A DNA stretch of 8,101 bases from an uncultured Eubacteriales bacterium (GTDB lineage Bacteria > Bacillota > Clostridia > Christensenellales > Borkfalkiaceae), in contig CACXHH010000087.1 in NCBI GenBank assembly GCA_902767455.1, forward strand, positions 1 through 8,101, written 5' to 3'. Made by a program: the position numbers and the translations under genes. Below, piece after piece: positions 5,699 through 8,101 of the stretch. Positions within the stretch are counted from its first letter, which is position 1, and each line of letters begins with the position of its first letter. The notes below the pieces were generated by a model. That model worked only from the letters and a program-made list of their open reading frames with translations, had not been told where the DNA came from and ran no database searches.

Positions 5699-5739
5699 TT
5701 TCCGCCCGACGAAAATATTTGTCGAGCGGAAATTTTTTT
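5699..5739 (+). terminator. Strong intrinsic terminator, possibly bidirectional
   Basis: A GC-rich stem pairs 5699-5710 with 5721-5732 (TTTCCGC-C-CGAC against GTCG-A-GCGGAAA, one C-A mismatch) around a 10-nt loop. Seven Ts follow at 5733-5739. Seven As precede it at 5691-5697, so it could also stop leftward transcription. It insulates the propeller gene's own promoter from the SOS promoter. Confidence 0.85.
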
Positions 5740-5750
5740 ATATTTAAATA

Positions 5751-5779
5751 TTGAAAAAAAGCGATTATAATGGTATAAT
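5751..5779 (+). promoter_or_regulatory. Strong SigA promoter of the propeller gene
   Basis: TTGAAA (5751-5756, five of six) is followed by a 17-bp spacer and TATAAT (5774-5779), preceded by TGG, a perfect extended -10. Transcription would start near 5786, giving a leader of about 38 nt before the ATG at 5824. Another TATAAT at 5766-5771 is too close to the -35 to be used with it. Confidence 0.8.
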
Positions 5780-5823
5780 AATAAATAATACGAATAATAC
5801 GAAAAAATCGGTCATCGGTAATC

Positions 5824-8101
5824 ATGAAACGATCAATTATATTTGCTGCGATACTTGCCGCGCTTGCCGTTTCGTTTACGGCAAACTGCAATTTAAACGG
5901 TAAAGCGTTTGCGGAAACGGTAAATGCTTACACCGTAGAAACGGAGATAGTCGCGCCTTCTGCCTATCTCGAATATTATAAATTATCTTCGCCCGTAGAC
6001 GTTGCCGTCGGCGAAGACGTTTTCGTCGTCGCCGAAAGAGAGCGTATAGTAACGTTTAAAAACGAGCTGTTTTCTTCGTTCGATCTTACCGGTTACAGCA
6101 TCTCGAAAATAGCCGTTTACGGCGATTACGTTTTGTTCCTATCGATGTCAAGGTTGTATTCGCTCGACGTTACGAACGGAGAAGTCGTCGAAACGAGCGT
6201 CAAAGTTTCAAACTACTTCTTTATTCAGGACGACGTGCTTATAACAAACCCTTCAAGTTCCGTTTACAGCTACCGCATTTTAAGCGACGAACTCGGGCTT
6301 GAATTTATCCAGCGCGCCACCTATGTCCTTGAAAACGACGCGCAGAAAGTGACCGTCACCCCCGACGGAAGCATTTATTACTTCAACGAAGGAAAACTCC
6401 TTCCCTTCGATTTCGCCTACGGTCCCGGCAATAAGACGGCTGAAAATCTCGGCGATATGCGTTACGCCGCGGCGACCGAATGCAATATCTGGTACACCAC
6501 GCCCAACGGGCTTTTCAACGTAGACCTGACGACGGGCAACGTTTCAAGGATCAGATCTTCGCTGACCGAAGAAAAGCTTTACAATCTCGTAAACCCGCAA
6601 GGGCTTTGCGTTTTCGGCGGCTTCGTTTACGTTTGCGACGGAACGATGAACGCCGTGTACAAATTTGACGAGATAAGCGGCGAGCAGCTCCCCTTTGCCG
6701 TCACAGACCGCGGCGACGCGCCCAACAGAATACAATCGGCGTGCGATATGGTAACTGCGGACGGCGTTATCTACACGCTCGAAGCGGACGGCGTCAAGAT
6801 TTACGACGTTGTAACTTCAACGTTTAGTTACTACTCGCTCGAAGGTTTTTCGGGCGCGACGCGTATCGCCGCCGCAAACGATTACGTATTTTTGAGCGAT
6901 TCTTCAAACCCTTACGTCGTCAAACGCGATGGCGACAAATTGACTCCCGTTCAGCTTTTAAGCGACGTGAGCGATTATAGAAACGTCGCCTGCGTGACTT
7001 CTTACGAAAACAAGTTCTATTTTATCAATAACGAGTCGATAAACTCCGAAATGTCGGCGTGCGTTTACTCGCTCGATCTCGACACGCTGACCACTTCCTT
7101 CGTCGGAAAATTCCGCGGTACGGGGGCAAAAATAGTGACCGATCTTTTCGGAAACGCCTACGTCGTAGTTTACTTTGACGGCGGTTACGACTTTTACACC
7201 TTCAACGTGCGTAACTTTAACGATACGGCTACCGTCTCACCCGTTCTCAGGCTTTCGGCGGCGCCGCTCGGGCTGTTCGTCGATATTCAGTCAAACTTAT
7301 TCGTTCTCGGCGCAAACGACGAATTGAACGAGTATTCGCTCTCAGACGGCGTATACGCTTTAAAAAACGAGTTTACTATCGCCCTGTCCGAAAATCTTCC
7401 CGAACAGACGACTGTCAAAGCAGTAGCGCTTATCGGCGGGACCGACCAAGTGTACTTTCTCACGGAAAACTGTATCGTAAAAGCTACCGAAACGGACGAG
7501 CTTTCACGCTCTGTGGAAACGCCCGCAAGGCTGGCTATCCCGAACGATTATTCGGTTGAATTCTGTCCGTCGTTAAAAATCATTACGGCGATAAACGGAG
7601 CCAAATTGTTTATCGTAGAGCTTCCCGATAAAAACAATCACGACGCCTACTTCGATTATTCGGCTTTCACCACCGAAAACGCGGAAAATCAATACGTAGT
7701 AATTGCCGAAACGGAAAGATATTATCTTGCCGTAAACGACGTGACGAGCGCTATCGTAAGAAAGGAAGACGCCGTCGTCCTGTCGCCCGAAAAGGTAACG
7801 CTCAATAAGTCTTACTACGTCGCAGACGATTACGGCGCGTATCTTTACCCCGTCGTCAGCGACTATTTCGCCAAAGGAAGCTTCAAAAAGAACGACAAAG
7901 TCACCGCTCGCGAAACGGTAGAATTTAACGGAAACACCTTCGTTTTCGTAACAAAAGACGGCGTGAACGCATACCTTCCCTTAACGCTCTTAAAGCCCGA
8001 CGTAGCTTCAAACAGCCGCCCGTCCTTCTACTACACGGCTAAAATCAAAAAAGGCGGCGCGGACGTCTTTGCCGACGCCGAACTTAAAGAGAAGATAGGC
8101 G
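5824..8101 (+). CDS. Secreted beta-propeller-like protein with C-terminal SH3-like domains (partial)
   Basis: The frame is open from the ATG through the window edge (759 complete codons). Residues 1-30 are a signal peptide (MKRSIIFAAILAALAV, cleavage likely after AFA at 28-30); C22 is not in a proper lipobox. Residues about 45-615 are made of repeated beta-rich units of the 'x-Y/F-x-x-D-x-x-x-G' sort, for example RLYSLDVTNGE (110-120), LFNVDLTTGN (230-239), VYKFDEISGEQ (278-288) and VYSLDLDTL near 414. They read like propeller blades of PQQ, Kelch or NHL type. From about 664 an SH3-like module follows (KSYYVADDYGAYLYP to VNAYLPLTLL), and another begins near 736. The ATG lacks a clear Shine-Dalgarno site, but the signal peptide fixes it. 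It probably acts at the cell surface; no catalytic motif or ligand is recognisable. Confidence 0.85.
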   Translation, partial: MKRSIIFAAILAALAVSFTANCNLNGKAFAETVNAYTVETEIVAPSAYLEYYKLSSPVDVAVGEDVFVVAERERIVTFKNELFSSFDLTGYSISKIAVYGDYVLFLSMSRLYSLDVTNGEVVETSVKVSNYFFIQDDVLITNPSSSVYSYRILSDELGLEFIQRATYVLENDAQKVTVTPDGSIYYFNEGKLLPFDFAYGPGNKTAENLGDMRYAAATECNIWYTTPNGLFNVDLTTGNVSRIRSSLTEEKLYNLVNPQGLCVFGGFVYVCDGTMNAVYKFDEISGEQLPFAVTDRGDAPNRIQSACDMVTADGVIYTLEADGVKIYDVVTSTFSYYSLEGFSGATRIAAANDYVFLSDSSNPYVVKRDGDKLTPVQLLSDVSDYRNVACVTSYENKFYFINNESINSEMSACVYSLDLDTLTTSFVGKFRGTGAKIVTDLFGNAYVVVYFDGGYDFYTFNVRNFNDTATVSPVLRLSAAPLGLFVDIQSNLFVLGANDELNEYSLSDGVYALKNEFTIALSENLPEQTTVKAVALIGGTDQVYFLTENCIVKATETDELSRSVETPARLAIPNDYSVEFCPSLKIITAINGAKLFIVELPDKNNHDAYFDYSAFTTENAENQYVVIAETERYYLAVNDVTSAIVRKEDAVVLSPEKVTLNKSYYVADDYGAYLYPVVSDYFAKGSFKKNDKVTARETVEFNGNTFVFVTKDGVNAYLPLTLLKPDVASNSRPSFYYTAKIKKGGADVFADAELKEKIG

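Larger units (their letters stand above)
5619..5739 (+). ncRNA. Candidate SOS-controlled short RNA
   Basis: The rightward promoter ending at 5612 and the intrinsic terminator ending at 5739 define a transcript of about 120 nt. It has no ATG and no ribosome binding site with a plausible reading frame. It would carry a small hairpin from the 5661-5675 palindrome and the terminator hairpin. It could be a regulatory RNA, a terminated leader of the propeller gene, or the remains of a deleted SOS gene. Expression is inferred from the signals only. Confidence 0.3.

Noticed and set aside
5658..5759. Possible small plus-strand peptide from TTG at 5656 through the terminator
   Set aside because: It has no ribosome site and reads straight through the terminator stem and poly-T. 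Its lysine/phenylalanine-rich product reflects the A and T runs.
5673..5891. 72-aa minus-strand frame with hydrophobic stretches opposite the propeller promoter
   Set aside because: It runs through the terminator and promoter and opposite the signal-peptide codons. The hydrophobicity comes from AT-rich sequence and the antisense of the signal peptide, and no ribosome site is visible.

Overview
The window looks like chromosomal DNA of a Gram-positive, Clostridia-like bacterium (Bacillota; an uncultured gut Clostridia is my inference, not shown). The reasons are purine-rich Shine-Dalgarno sites before most genes, SigA-type promoters with extended -10 elements, a LexA site of the Gram-positive GAAC-N4-GTTC type, and a phage portal and terminase of the kind seen in Firmicutes prophages.

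Left half (1-4072, all minus strand): part of a phage DNA-packaging and head module. Read in its direction of transcription it holds a large terminase (4072-2654), a small ORF apparently split by a one-base frameshift (2642-2462), a 96-aa protein with a possible TerS-type C-terminal segment (2465-2175), a 67-aa four-cysteine protein (2197-1994) and a P22-type portal (1980-88). The genes are tightly packed and several overlap, so they are probably one operon that continues off the left edge. No integrase, phage repressor or intact small terminase is visible.

Middle (4073-5823): a plus-strand gene for a membrane-anchored tandem SH3-like surface protein (4140-4901) lies between the terminase and a minus-strand 158-aa ArpU/sigma-region-4-like regulator (5457-4981). 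Such regulators usually sit directly upstream of the terminase genes. To its right is a gene-free regulatory stretch of about 370 bp. It has a LexA-type SOS box (5625-5636) between two promoters that face each other, several perfect inverted repeats, and a strong intrinsic terminator (5699-5739). The rightward SOS promoter would make only a ~120-nt RNA; the leftward one could drive the regulator and, by read-through, the phage operon.

Right (5824-8101): a secreted multi-blade beta-propeller-like protein followed by SH3-like domains, truncated by the window edge and driven by a near-consensus promoter (5751-5779). Its C-terminal modules resemble by eye those of the 4140-4901 protein.

Main inference: an SOS box appears to control the regulator of a phage packaging module. 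The module sits next to, and is interrupted by, genes for cell-surface proteins. It could be a degraded prophage, a prophage carrying a moron, or a domesticated particle such as a gene transfer agent. This window cannot separate these.
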